A DNA stretch of 23,779 bases, from positions 1 to 23,779 of the forward strand of contig CAIPTQ010000163.1 in NCBI GenBank assembly GCA_903868035.1, written 5' to 3'. The stretch is from an uncultured Phycisphaerales bacterium. GTDB lineage: Bacteria; Planctomycetota; Phycisphaerae; WQYP01. The position numbers and the translations under genes are program-made. Below the pieces are notes generated by a model. It did not search any database and was not told the origin of the DNA. It worked only from the letters and a program-made list of their open reading frames with translations. Of the stretch, positions 8,210 through 17,141 are shown one piece after another. Position 1 is the first letter of the stretch. The number at the start of each line of letters is the position of its first letter.

Positions 8210-10783
8210 ATGCCCACGATTCGTCGCTTTGTTGTCGTTCCCGCAGTCCCCGAGAAATTGCAGGGCCTCAACGAATTGGCCTATAATCTCTGGACGCTTT
8301 GGAATTACGACGCCTCGGGCCTGTTCCGCCGCCTGGATCCGGAACTCTGGGAAGCCAACCACCACAATCCCGTACGCCTGCTTTCCCTCATCAGCCAGGA
8401 TAAATTGGCCGCCGCGGCCGCGGACGAGGGCTTTCTGGCCCACATGAACCGCATCCTGACCGATTTCCATCATTACATGAACACCCCCACCTGGTATCAG
8501 CAGACCTACCCCGCAAACAAGGCGAAAATTGCATATTTTTCAGCGGAATACGGGCTGCACGAGTCGCTGTCGATTTATTCCGGCGGGTTGGGGATTTTGT
8601 CCGGCGACCACATGAAATCCGCGTCGGATCTGGGCCTGCCGCTGGTGGGCGTGGGGCTGCTGTACCGTTTCGGGTATTTCCGGCAAAGCCTGAATTCGGA
8701 CGGCTGGCAGCAGGAGAATTACCCGGAGAACGATTTTTTCACCATGCCGCTGATCCAGGAAATGGACCGCAAGAATCAGCCGCTGACGATCGACGTGCAG
8801 TATCCGGAGGGCGTGGTCAAGGCGTACATCTGGCGGATCAACGTCGGGCGCATCAAGCTGTACCTGCTGGACGCCAACGTGCCGTCCAACCGGCCGGAGG
8901 ATCGCGAGATCACGGCGCGGCTGTACGGCGGGGACCAGGACATGCGGGTGCGGCAGGAAGTGCTGCTGGGGATCGGGGGCATGCGGGCGCTGACGGCGCT
9001 GAACTACATGCCGACGGTCTGCCACATGAACGAAGGGCACTCGGCGTTTCTGTCGGTGGAGCGCGTGCGGGTGCTGATGGACGAGGAGAAGCTGACGTTT
9101 GACGAAGCGCTGGAGCTGGTCTCCGCGTCGAACGTGTTCACCACGCACACGCCGGTGCCGGCGGGGAACGACGCGTTTCATCCGGACATCATCGAGCGGT
9201 ATCTGGGCTCGTACTATCCCAAGCTGGGCCTGACGCGCGACCAGTTTTTCGACCTCGGCAAGATCACGGCGGGCGATCCGCACGAGCATTTCGGCATGAC
9301 GGTGCTGGCGCTGCGCACGGCGTGGCACTGCAACGGCGTGTCGGCGCTGCACGGGGAGGTGTCGCGCAAGATGTGGGCGCGGGTGTGGCCGGAAGTCCCC
9401 ACGCCGGAAATCCCCATCAAGTCGATCACCAACGGCGTCCACACGCAGACGTGGCTTTCCGATGAATTCTCGAGCCTCTACCAGCGTTACCTGGGCGCCA
9501 ACTGGTCCGACAAGCCCACGGATTACAAGATGTGGGACCGCGTGGACCGCATCCCGGATTCCGAGCTGTGGCGCTCGCACGAGCGGCGGCGCGAGCACCT
9601 GATCGCGTTTGTGCGCGAACGCCTGCACATCCAGTTTGACCGGCGGGGGCTGTCGTCGTCCGACAAGGGGCGCATCGATGAAATCCTCGATCCCGAGGCG
9701 CTGACGATCGGTTTTGCGCGCCGCTTCGCGACCTACAAGCGGGCCACGCTGCTGTTCCGCAACCAGGAGCGGCTCATCAAGCTGCTGACCAGCCGCGACC
9801 GGCCGATCCAGTTTGTATTCGCCGGCAAGTCGCATCCGCGCGACGACGGCGGCAAGCGCTTCATCCAGGACATCTTCCGCTTCTGCAAGCGCGAGGACGT
9901 GCGGAAGCGCATGGTGTTCATTGAAGACTACGACATGAACGTGGCGCGCTACCTGGTGCAGGGCGTGGACGTGTGGCTCAACACCCCGCGGCGGCCGATG
10001 GAGGCGTCGGGCACGTCGGGGATGAAAGGCCCGATCAACGGGGCGATCAACCTGTCGATCCTGGACGGCTGGTGGGTGGAGGCCTGCCAGATGAACCCCC
10101 AGGCCGGCTGGGCCATCGGGACGGATCAGGAACATCCCAACGACGAGTACCAGGACCACATGGATTCCGAGTCGCTCTTCGAGCTGCTGGAGAAGGAGGT
10201 GATACCGGAGTTCTACGAGCGCGGGGCGGACAACCTGCCGCGCAAGTGGACGGCGCGGATGAAGCAGTCGATGAAGACGTGCTGCGCATATTTCAACACC
10301 TCGCGGATGGTGCAGCAGTATGCCGAGACGTCGTACATGCCGGCGAGCAACATGTGCCTCAAGCTGCTGGGCGAACACGGGCAGGGGGCCAAGGACCTGG
10401 CCAAGTGGAAGGAGCGGGTGGGCGGCGACTGGGACAAGGTGTGGGTGTTCGACGTGAAGGCGAACAACGAGGAGCCGATGAAGGCCGGCTCGACGCTGGA
10501 AGTGGAGGCGAACGTGTCGCTGGGGCCGCTGAATCCGGAGGAAGTGACGGTGGAGCTGTACTACGGCCCGCTGGACGCCAGTGGGAGCATTGCGCCACCG
10601 ATGCGGAATCCGATGACGAAGGTGCGGACGCAGGAGAAGGTGGCGCCGGCGTATCCGATCCACACGTATGCGACCAAGGTGATGCCGCAGGGCTCGGGGC
10701 AGCAAGGGTTTGCGATCCGGGTCTTGCCGCGGCATCCGAACGTGGAGCTGCGGATGGAGCCGGGGCTGATCCGGTGGAGCTGA
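8210..10783 (+). CDS. glgP: Alpha-glucan (glycogen/maltodextrin) phosphorylase, GT35
   Basis: 857 residues. It cleaves alpha-1,4-glucans with phosphate to release glucose 1-phosphate, using pyridoxal phosphate, in the cytoplasm. The start is ATG 8210, preceded by AAAGGAG; in-frame codons upstream would run into repeat sequence. The N-terminal region (1-110, LNELAYNLWTLWNYDA...) is the DUF3417-type domain of the bacterial/archaeal alpha-glucan phosphorylase subfamily, not of classical animal or MalP enzymes. SAEYGLHESLSIYSGGLGIL, HMNEGHSAF, FTTHTPVPAGNDAF and GFARRFATYKRA are family motifs. EASGTSGMKGPINGA carries the lysine expected to hold pyridoxal phosphate (K606). The length fits the subfamily. 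It follows lpxA by 198 bp with its own leader. No glgA, glgB or glgC is seen nearby. Confidence 0.95.
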   Translation: MPTIRRFVVVPAVPEKLQGLNELAYNLWTLWNYDASGLFRRLDPELWEANHHNPVRLLSLISQDKLAAAAADEGFLAHMNRILTDFHHYMNTPTWYQQTYPANKAKIAYFSAEYGLHESLSIYSGGLGILSGDHMKSASDLGLPLVGVGLLYRFGYFRQSLNSDGWQQENYPENDFFTMPLIQEMDRKNQPLTIDVQYPEGVVKAYIWRINVGRIKLYLLDANVPSNRPEDREITARLYGGDQDMRVRQEVLLGIGGMRALTALNYMPTVCHMNEGHSAFLSVERVRVLMDEEKLTFDEALELVSASNVFTTHTPVPAGNDAFHPDIIERYLGSYYPKLGLTRDQFFDLGKITAGDPHEHFGMTVLALRTAWHCNGVSALHGEVSRKMWARVWPEVPTPEIPIKSITNGVHTQTWLSDEFSSLYQRYLGANWSDKPTDYKMWDRVDRIPDSELWRSHERRREHLIAFVRERLHIQFDRRGLSSSDKGRIDEILDPEALTIGFARRFATYKRATLLFRNQERLIKLLTSRDRPIQFVFAGKSHPRDDGGKRFIQDIFRFCKREDVRKRMVFIEDYDMNVARYLVQGVDVWLNTPRRPMEASGTSGMKGPINGAINLSILDGWWVEACQMNPQAGWAIGTDQEHPNDEYQDHMDSESLFELLEKEVIPEFYERGADNLPRKWTARMKQSMKTCCAYFNTSRMVQQYAETSYMPASNMCLKLLGEHGQGAKDLAKWKERVGGDWDKVWVFDVKANNEEPMKAGSTLEVEANVSLGPLNPEEVTVELYYGPLDASGSIAPPMRNPMTKVRTQEKVAPAYPIHTYATKVMPQGSGQQGFAIRVLPRHPNVELRMEPGLIRWS

Positions 10784-10793
10784 GGGGAGTTTT

Positions 10794-10818
10794 GATTTTT
10801 GATTTTCGATTTTCGATT
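10794..10818 (+). repeat. GATTTTT/C 7-bp tandem repeat
   Basis: Three and a half copies of a 7-bp unit (GATTTTT, GATTTTC, GATTTTC, GATT) start 11 bp after the glgP stop. It is AT-rich in a GC-rich setting and non-coding. Confidence 0.7.
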
Positions 10819-10983
10819 GGGGGGGATTTGCGCGCGGAGTAGCCCGCGCCTACGCGAAGAAACCGCCCGCCTGAAGGCATGCAGCTCGCCCTCGCCGCCC
10901 TCGCTGACGCTACGGGTTCCGTTGACCCATGGCATGGGGGGCGGGGAAATCGTAGGATGGGTGGAGGCATAGAGGGATCGTTG

Positions 10984-12963
10984 ATGTTCGGGCTGAATTT
11001 TCTCGCCCCGTGGTGGGGGCTTCTGGGCTTGATCGCCGTGCCGATCATCCTGCTGTACATTCTGCGGCAGCGGCGTCCGGACCTGCCGGTCTCCTCCACC
11101 CTGCTCTGGTCCAAAACCCTCGCCGACATGCGGGCCAGCACGCCGTTTCAGCGCCTGCGCCGCAACCTGCTGCTGCTGCTGCAACTGCTGATCCTGGCGG
11201 CGCTGGTGTTCACGCTGATGCGCCCGGTGGTGCAGTCCCAGGCCTCCGCCACCGAGGCGGGGGTGATCGTCATCGACGCCACCGCCAGCATGCAGACCCG
11301 CGACGGCGGCGCGGAGGAGTGCCGGCTGGATCGCGCCAAGATCGAGGCCAAGGCCCTGGTGGACCGCATGCGTCCGGGGGACCGCTATATGTTGATCGCC
11401 GACGGCGGCGGCATGACGCAGGTGCGGAGCGGCTTTACCTCGAGCAAATCCGAACTCAAAAGCCTCATCGATTCGGTGGCCGCCTCCGACACGCCCGGGG
11501 ATCTGTCCGAGTCGCTGCTTTTGGCGGCCACCAGCCTGCGGGCCATCGGGGCCGATGACAAAAGCGGCGCGAAAAACGACAACCTGACCGCGGGGCCGGT
11601 GTGGCTGTTCTCCGACGGCGCCGGCATCCGCGTGCCCGACGCGATGGGCGACAAAAACCAGATGCTCAACTTCGTGCAGATCGGCAGCAGCGATCACAGC
11701 GTGGGCATCACGCGGCTGTCGATCACGCCGGTGCCCAAACAGCCCGGCACCTACGAGGTGTTCGTCGGCCTGAAAAACGCTTGGCCGATCGACAAGAAAG
11801 TCGGCGTGACGCTGGCCACCGGCACGAAGGACAACTTTCTGCCCCAGCAGGCCAAGTTTGTCACGCTGCCCGCCCGGGGCGCCGGGGGCGTGGTCTTCGA
11901 GGGCGTCGTCGCCCCGCCCGGCAAGCTCTTCGCCCGCGTCGATGACACCGATGACGATTTTCTCCTCGACAACACGGCCTACGGCATCATCGAGCCGCCC
12001 CGGAAAGTCCGCGTCGTGCTGGTCACCAAGGGGAACGACTTCCTCGAACGCTTCGTGCAGACCGCCGTGAACGTCGGCACCGCCGATGGGCAAATCCTCG
12101 CGCCGGAGTTCTACAACCCCACCGTTCCCGCCGACCTGTTCATCCTTGACGGATTTCTGCCGCCGGGGGACAAACTGCCCAAGGTGGACACCATATTAGT
12201 GCGACCCATTGTGGCGGGCGGCGGCACCGTTGGCGGACCCGTGGATATGGCGGGCTTCCAGGTGGCGCACGAAATATCCAATCCCACCGTGTTGCGGTGG
12301 CGGCGGGAAGATCCGCTCATGCAGTACGTGGAATTGGGAGACTTGCGGATTTCCAAGGCGCTGCTGATGGACAAGGATCCCGGGGCGGTGGAACTGGTGA
12401 GCGCCCCGGAAGGGCCGCTGATCGCGTTCAAGGATTTCGGCGCCGTCCGGCGGTATTTCATCAGCTTCAGCCCCATGCTGGAAAGCAACTGGTGGCGGCT
12501 GCCGTCGCTCATCATCTTTATGCAGAATGCCATCGAGCAGACGCGCGTGCGGCATTTCATCGGCATGCCCCAGATGCTGGCGGCGGGGAACCCCGCCCGC
12601 TTGTGGGGCGGCGTGGGGGCCGGGTCGGAGGCGCGCGTGCGGGTGACCATGCCCGATGGCGAGGTGGTGGAGGTGAGCGCCAAGGACGGCGTCGCGGAGT
12701 TCGGCGACACCGATGCGCTGGGCTTTTATGAGGTGCGCTGGCCGGCGGACGGGGGCGAAAGGGTGAGCCTGTTTGCCGTCAATCTGCTCCATGCCGGCGA
12801 ATCCGACATTCGCCCGCAATCGCTGCAAACCGGCACGGGCGGCAACGTGCAGGAAAGCACCAGCGTGGCCCGCGTCAACCGGGAAGTGTGGCGCTGGCTG
12901 GCGGTGGCGGCACTAGTGATATTGCTGCTGGAGTGGTGGGCGTATCACCGGCGGGTGGCGTGA
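10984..12963 (+). CDS. BatA-type membrane protein with von Willebrand factor A domain
   Basis: 659 residues. I start at ATG 10984 (FGLNFLAPWWGLLGL), which opens the BatA/aerotolerance-regulator N-terminal region; a longer frame to 10879 reads through repeat-like intergenic sequence. Two hydrophobic helices (about 7-27 and 61-80) are separated by the conserved RRPDLPVSSTLLW stretch. A VWA domain follows, with a MIDAS-like DATAS at residues 98-102 (threonine in the place of the first serine of DxSxS). The middle and C-terminal parts are extracytoplasmic strand-rich sequence, and a final helix at about 638-654 (WLAVAALVILLLEWWAY) anchors the tail. In other bacteria such proteins cluster with a MoxR ATPase and a DUF58 protein; neither is here. 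Role in envelope stress or protein complex assembly is inferred from the family. It ends 2 bp from the convergent Uma2 stop. Confidence 0.85.
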   Translation: MFGLNFLAPWWGLLGLIAVPIILLYILRQRRPDLPVSSTLLWSKTLADMRASTPFQRLRRNLLLLLQLLILAALVFTLMRPVVQSQASATEAGVIVIDATASMQTRDGGAEECRLDRAKIEAKALVDRMRPGDRYMLIADGGGMTQVRSGFTSSKSELKSLIDSVAASDTPGDLSESLLLAATSLRAIGADDKSGAKNDNLTAGPVWLFSDGAGIRVPDAMGDKNQMLNFVQIGSSDHSVGITRLSITPVPKQPGTYEVFVGLKNAWPIDKKVGVTLATGTKDNFLPQQAKFVTLPARGAGGVVFEGVVAPPGKLFARVDDTDDDFLLDNTAYGIIEPPRKVRVVLVTKGNDFLERFVQTAVNVGTADGQILAPEFYNPTVPADLFILDGFLPPGDKLPKVDTILVRPIVAGGGTVGGPVDMAGFQVAHEISNPTVLRWRREDPLMQYVELGDLRISKALLMDKDPGAVELVSAPEGPLIAFKDFGAVRRYFISFSPMLESNWWRLPSLIIFMQNAIEQTRVRHFIGMPQMLAAGNPARLWGGVGAGSEARVRVTMPDGEVVEVSAKDGVAEFGDTDALGFYEVRWPADGGERVSLFAVNLLHAGESDIRPQSLQTGTGGNVQESTSVARVNREVWRWLAVAALVILLLEWWAYHRRVA

Positions 12964-12965
12964 AG

Positions 12966-13637
12966 TCAGGGGGCTTTCTCGGCGAATAATTTGCGTAGAG
13001 AAAGCGTGAAGCCGGGCAGCACCTGACCGCCATCCAGAATTTGATCCGATCCGAGAACGGTAAACTGCGCAGGTCCGGTGAATACGGTGACGGTGCGGGA
13101 TTTGGGGTCAACGATCCAGACAAGCCGCACACCTGCGTCGAAATATTCGTCGGTTTTGCGGGCCATTTCGCGTTTGGTGTTGCTTTCGCTGAGGACTTCG
13201 ACGGCCAAATCAGGCGCGAGCAAGGGAATCGGCGCTTGGGGAATTTTCCCGTCCGGAAAGCGCGCCCAGGACACAAATGCCACATCCGGTATGCGCACCT
13301 GGCCGGGGATGAGTTTCATCATTCCATCGGCACCCGCGACCACGCCCAAATTGCGTGCCTCTACCCAGATGCTCAGCGCGGTGAGAATTGCTCCAGCCAA
13401 CAACGATTCACGAAAGCCCATGCCTTTCTCCACAAGGACGCCATCAATCAGTTCAAAGAGGCGATTTTCCCGAGCCTCGATCCGCACCACATCGGCCTCG
13501 GTGGCCGTGCCCGGCGCGGGGTGCATGCGCACGCGATTCGGCGGCACATCGCCGAGGCGCTCCAGAAGATCGGCGATAGTTTCGGGGGAATCCACCGCAG
13601 TGGACGTGGAAGTGGATGGCTCGGCGAGTGTTGTCAT
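12966..13637 (-). CDS. Uma2-family (DUF820) putative endonuclease
   Basis: 223 residues from the ATG at 13637, with AGAGG 6 nt before it; a TTG two codons upstream is an alternative. The family has a PD-(D/E)XK nuclease fold and is present in many copies in cyanobacteria and planctomycetes; its biological role is unsettled. Visible motifs: FELIDGVLVEKGMG (61-74, containing the first acidic helix position), RIPDVAF (D118), PDLAVEVLSESNTKREMARK (D143, E147 and a downstream lysine) and VWIVDPKS. A Ser/Thr-rich head of about 15 residues precedes the domain. It is convergent with the BatA/VWA gene and divergent from the metallopeptidase gene, with 138 bp between starts. Probably a solitary gene. 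Confidence 0.88.
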   Translation of the reverse strand: MTTLAEPSTSTSTAVDSPETIADLLERLGDVPPNRVRMHPAPGTATEADVVRIEARENRLFELIDGVLVEKGMGFRESLLAGAILTALSIWVEARNLGVVAGADGMMKLIPGQVRIPDVAFVSWARFPDGKIPQAPIPLLAPDLAVEVLSESNTKREMARKTDEYFDAGVRLVWIVDPKSRTVTVFTGPAQFTVLGSDQILDGGQVLPGFTLSLRKLFAEKAP

Positions 13638-13738
13638 GATCAACCTCTGGAATATTGGAAATTGTATCCCATGTGCGGAAACGAAAGCAATGATGGTTGC
13701 ATTCTAGGAACTGGCGTCTGGAATGTCTGGAAATTGTG

Positions 13739-13744
13739 TATAAT
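13739..13744 (+). promoter_or_regulatory. Candidate -10 box (TATAAT) of the metallopeptidase operon
   Basis: A perfect TATAAT lies 31 nt before the ATG at 13776, in the divergent gap with the Uma2 gene. No good -35 box sits 16-18 bp upstream. Instead there is a direct repeat, GTCTGGAAT / GTCTGGAAA, at 13716-13733, and a related TCTGGAAT...TGGAAATTGTAT at 13645-13667, which may be activator sites. Confidence 0.45.
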
Positions 13745-13775
13745 TGCAGACGCTGCAGATTATTGGGGTTCGCTT

Positions 13776-16700
13776 ATGAATAACAAATCTCGTTCACGCT
13801 GGGCGCGGGGAATTCTGGCATTGGCCGTCGCCGCCGCGGGCATTTCGTGCCTGCCGCCGGTCTGGGGCCAAGCCCAAGGAGGCGGGGGGGGCGGGGGGGG
13901 CGGGGCGGGCGCGGCCGATCAGCCGCCGGGGGAAACGCCCCCCGAGCAACTCGACCCGACGGACATCCGCAACGCCATCGGTAATTTGAATATGGTGCGC
14001 GGCTTGAAGGATCTCACCCCCCCGCCGCCCCCGGGAACCTGGCAGAAAATGGTGGACCGCCCGTACTATCCGCCCCCGGTCAAGGCCCAGAAGCTGCTCT
14101 TCCACGGCCAATACGCCCAGGCCGAGGCCGCCTACAACGCCTTGCTCAAGGACGCGCCGGCCAATCAGGAATACCTCGAAAACAACCTCGACGCCATCCT
14201 CCAGCAGGGCCGCGCTTCGGATATCCGGCGCTTCGCCGACAAGCTCAAGCCCCTGACCGACGCCCAGAAAGCCACCGCCAAAATGCAGCGCCTGCAGGCC
14301 GAGGCCCTGGCGGCCTCCGGCAAGAGCGCCGAAGCCCGCGCCGTCCTCAAGGCCTTCATCGAGGCCCACCCCAAGCCCGCCCTCGACGACGGCGAGGCGA
14401 TCCAGGCGTACGTCGAATACGGCGGCCTGCTGGAGCGTGACGCGGAATATGCCGCCGCCGCGGGAATTTACGCCCAGGTCACCGCGCTGGTGGAAGGCAA
14501 GCTGCCCACCGATTCCCAGGCCGCCACGCAACTGGCGGTGGCGGTGTATCGCGCCGACATGCTCGCCGGCGATGGCCAGGGCCGGAACCGCTCCGTCATG
14601 TCCCAGTTGAAAAAGGTGCGCGATGACGACCTGACCTATTGGCCGGCGATGCTCCAGGAAGCCGAGATTCTCGTCTCCACCCACAGTGATCGCGATGCCG
14701 GGGCCGCCGTGGCCCAGGTGCTGGATTTGAATCCCAACGAACTCGAAACCCGCTATCTGTCGCTGGAGCGCGCCATCGACCAGTTCAACTTTGACGCCGC
14801 CGGCAAGCAGCTCACGGAGCTCAAGGCCCGCACCGACAGCCCCCGCGTGGCCGCGTTGGAAGGCCGGCTGTTCCTCAAGGAGCGCCTGCCGGAGAAGGCC
14901 CTGGTCCCGCTGCTGGATGCCGTCAAGCGCGATCCGCGCCTGGCCCCGGCCCGGGGCTGGCTGGCCGGCGCGTACTATCTGCTCAACGACGCGGCCAAAA
15001 TGCAGGAGCAGCTCGCGGCGATCCAGGTAGGCGGGGCGGCGGGCAGCGGCAGCATGCATCCGGTGGCGCTTTTCGAGGCCGGGGAAATTCTGCGCGACGC
15101 CCGGCAGTTCACCACCGCCGAAACGCTCTATCTGCAGAGCCAGAAGGCCGCGGCGTGGTGGTCCGAGCCGCCGGCGGCGCTGGCGCAGCTCTACTTGGAA
15201 ATGGGCGAGGAGACCAAGGCCCAGGCCGCCTACGAGCGCAGCTACAAGCTCGACCCTTTCAACATGCGGGCCGTCAACCAGCTCAAGCTGCTGGAAATTC
15301 TCCAAGGCTTTGGCCGCATGGAATCGGTCGCCCGGATGAAACCCGGCTCGGATCAGCCGGCGTTCATCGTGCGCTTTGCCAAGCAGGACGAAATTCTCGC
15401 CCGGCTCACGCTCGCCTGGATGGAAAAAGTCCGCCCGGAAATCTGGAGCTACTACCAGGTCACCGAGATGCCCGCCCCCACGATCATCGAATTCTTCCCC
15501 ACGCATGATGAGTTTTCCGTGCGCACCACCGGCCTGCCCTGGATCGGCACGGTGGGCGCCTCGACGGGCCATGTGATCGCCATGGATGTGCCGCGGACGG
15601 GTGCCAGCAACCTGATGGGCACGTTCGACTGGGCCCGGGTCCTGCGCCATGAATACACGCACACCGTCACCCTGGCCATGACCAACAACCGCATCCCCCA
15701 CTGGCTCACCGAGGCCTGTGCCGTGACGCAGGAGGAGTCCCCGCGCGACTGGGATAACTGCCAGCTCCTCTGCTCGAATTTCCGCGCCGGCACACTGTTC
15801 AAAATCGCCGACCTCAACTGGGGCTTCATCAAGCCCAAACGCTCCATCGACCGCCAACTGGCGTATTTCCAGTCGCAGTGGATTTACGACTATCTTCTGG
15901 CCACCTACGGCAAGCCCAAAATGCTCGATTTCCTCCACTGCTTCGGCGATGGCCTCACCGAGCCCCAGGCCTGGCAGAAAGCCTATGGCAAGACCATGGA
16001 GGACATCGACAAGGAGTTTATGCCCTGGGCCGCCAAGCAGATTGACTCCTGGGGCCTGCCCAGCGACCCCATGCCCAAACGCGCCGACGTGGAAGCCGCC
16101 CTCAAGAAAAACCCCGACGATGTGGCGGCGCTGTACCAGCTTGCGTACCTTCAGGCCAGCGGCGGCGACAACGCCGGGGCGCGCACGAACCTCGAAAAGC
16201 TCATCACGCTGGAGCCCAAGCATATCAAGGGCCGCGAGTTGCTCGGCGGCGTTCTCAACGGCCTCAAGCAAAAGGACCAGGCCAAGGCGTTGCTGGAAGC
16301 CGTCGTGCAGGACGATCCCAAGCTCCCCGTGGCTCTGCGGACGCTGGGCCTGATGGCCATGGACGCCAAGAATTATGATGACGCCGAAAAGTGGTTCCTG
16401 CGGATGCAGGCGGTGCGGCCGCTGGAGCAGACCAGCTATTCCTGCCTCGCCGGCGTCTATCTGGCCAAAAAACAGGATGACAAGGCCATCGGCCAACTCC
16501 TGGAACTCGAGCGCCACGAGCAGAAGGATGAGCGCATCCCGCGCAAGCTGGCGGACTTGTACGTGGCCGCCAAGCAACCCGCCGAAGCCGAGAGCGCCGC
16601 CTTCCGCGCCATCCGCATCAATCCCTTCAATGCCGTGAATCATGAACTGCTGGCGCAGATTCTGGTCGCGGAGAAAAAGCCCGAGCAGGCGGTGGAGTAT

Positions 16701-16859
16701 TGGGAAAACGCCGCGGCCTTGCAGCCCAAGATCGCCGAGTTCTGGGAGGGCCTGGCCGACACCCGGGGCGCGCTGGGCGATGCCGCCGGCGCGGCGGCGG
16801 CGGCCAAGAAAGCCGTGGAAATCGCGCCGGAGTCGAAGGCGGCCAAGTGGATCAAATGA
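13776..16859 (+). CDS. Large secreted TPR protein with zinc metallopeptidase (peptidase MA-like) domain
   Basis: 1027 residues from ATG 13776. Residues 1-33 form a signal peptide (RSRWARG, hydrophobic core, cleavage near GQA-Q). The cysteine in GISC is not in a good lipobox, so I do not call a lipoprotein. A run of glycines (35-43) follows. Residues about 95-490 are TPR-like helical repeats. Around 540-740 is a gluzincin-type domain: HEYTH at 625-629 (zinc-binding H625 and H629, catalytic E626), then PHWLTEAC with E646 as the likely third ligand. This is the peptidase MA pattern (HExxH then a WLTEG/A motif). Residues about 770-1025 are further TPRs. It probably acts in the periplasm or at the cell surface. 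Its stop overlaps the next start (ATGA), so translation is likely coupled to the HTH gene. Confidence 0.88.
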   Translation: MNNKSRSRWARGILALAVAAAGISCLPPVWGQAQGGGGGGGGGAGAADQPPGETPPEQLDPTDIRNAIGNLNMVRGLKDLTPPPPPGTWQKMVDRPYYPPPVKAQKLLFHGQYAQAEAAYNALLKDAPANQEYLENNLDAILQQGRASDIRRFADKLKPLTDAQKATAKMQRLQAEALAASGKSAEARAVLKAFIEAHPKPALDDGEAIQAYVEYGGLLERDAEYAAAAGIYAQVTALVEGKLPTDSQAATQLAVAVYRADMLAGDGQGRNRSVMSQLKKVRDDDLTYWPAMLQEAEILVSTHSDRDAGAAVAQVLDLNPNELETRYLSLERAIDQFNFDAAGKQLTELKARTDSPRVAALEGRLFLKERLPEKALVPLLDAVKRDPRLAPARGWLAGAYYLLNDAAKMQEQLAAIQVGGAAGSGSMHPVALFEAGEILRDARQFTTAETLYLQSQKAAAWWSEPPAALAQLYLEMGEETKAQAAYERSYKLDPFNMRAVNQLKLLEILQGFGRMESVARMKPGSDQPAFIVRFAKQDEILARLTLAWMEKVRPEIWSYYQVTEMPAPTIIEFFPTHDEFSVRTTGLPWIGTVGASTGHVIAMDVPRTGASNLMGTFDWARVLRHEYTHTVTLAMTNNRIPHWLTEACAVTQEESPRDWDNCQLLCSNFRAGTLFKIADLNWGFIKPKRSIDRQLAYFQSQWIYDYLLATYGKPKMLDFLHCFGDGLTEPQAWQKAYGKTMEDIDKEFMPWAAKQIDSWGLPSDPMPKRADVEAALKKNPDDVAALYQLAYLQASGGDNAGARTNLEKLITLEPKHIKGRELLGGVLNGLKQKDQAKALLEAVVQDDPKLPVALRTLGLMAMDAKNYDDAEKWFLRMQAVRPLEQTSYSCLAGVYLAKKQDDKAIGQLLELERHEQKDERIPRKLADLYVAAKQPAEAESAAFRAIRINPFNAVNHELLAQILVAEKKPEQAVEYWENAAALQPKIAEFWEGLADTRGALGDAAGAAAAAKKAVEIAPESKAAKWIK
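13884..13909 (+). repeat. Coding G-run (G8-C-G8-C-G4-C-G3)
   Basis: Two G8 runs and two shorter ones encode the poly-glycine just after the signal peptide of the metallopeptidase. Homopolymers of this length are prone to slippage, so the frame could switch. The tract also fits a G-quadruplex. Confidence 0.7.
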
Positions 16860-17110
16860 GTGAGTATTGCATGACACCGCTCCCCAAACGCCTGCCCAAC
16901 GGCAATTATCCCGCCGTGGAATACGCCCGGGCCGTGACCGCACGCGACCTCATCACGTCACGCCGGCAGCTTGGCTTGTCCCAGGTGGAATTGGCGCGGC
17001 GCGCAGGCATCCGCGTTGAGACACTCAAGCGCATCGAACATGCGCGCATGTCGGCCAGCGTGGCGACCATGGAAATACTGGTTCGGGTGCTGTCGCGCGT
17101 TGAATTATAG
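16856..17110 (+). CDS. Small XRE-type helix-turn-helix regulator
   Basis: 84 residues. The ATG at 16856 overlaps the stop of the metallopeptidase (ATGA). A second ATG at 16871 (giving MTPLPKRLPN) is equally plausible and has GAGTGAG before it. Residues about 30-80 form a Cro/C1-type HTH: SRRQLGLSQVELARRAGIR is the helix-turn-helix, followed by VETLKRIEHAR. Proteins of this size are often antitoxins or autoregulators. No toxin is directly linked on its upstream side; a UPF0175/PIN pair begins 31 bp downstream. It may regulate that pair, but this is inference. Confidence 0.8.
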   Translation: MSEYCMTPLPKRLPNGNYPAVEYARAVTARDLITSRRQLGLSQVELARRAGIRVETLKRIEHARMSASVATMEILVRVLSRVEL

Positions 17111-17141
17111 GGGCCAAGAGTTATGCTGTAGGTGGTGATTT

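Noticed and set aside
8540..10735. 731-codon open frame on the minus strand opposite glgP
   Set aside because: Composition is Arg/His/Pro-rich as expected for the reverse of a GC-rich gene; the plus strand encodes an unmistakable phosphorylase with its lysine motif.
10561..12093. 510-codon minus-strand frame across the glgP/BatA junction
   Set aside because: It spans two plus-strand genes and the repeat-bearing gap, and has no recognisable motif.
13794..16943. 1049-codon open frame on the minus strand opposite the TPR peptidase
   Set aside because: No domain is recognisable in it, while the plus strand has a signal peptide, TPRs and HEYTH.
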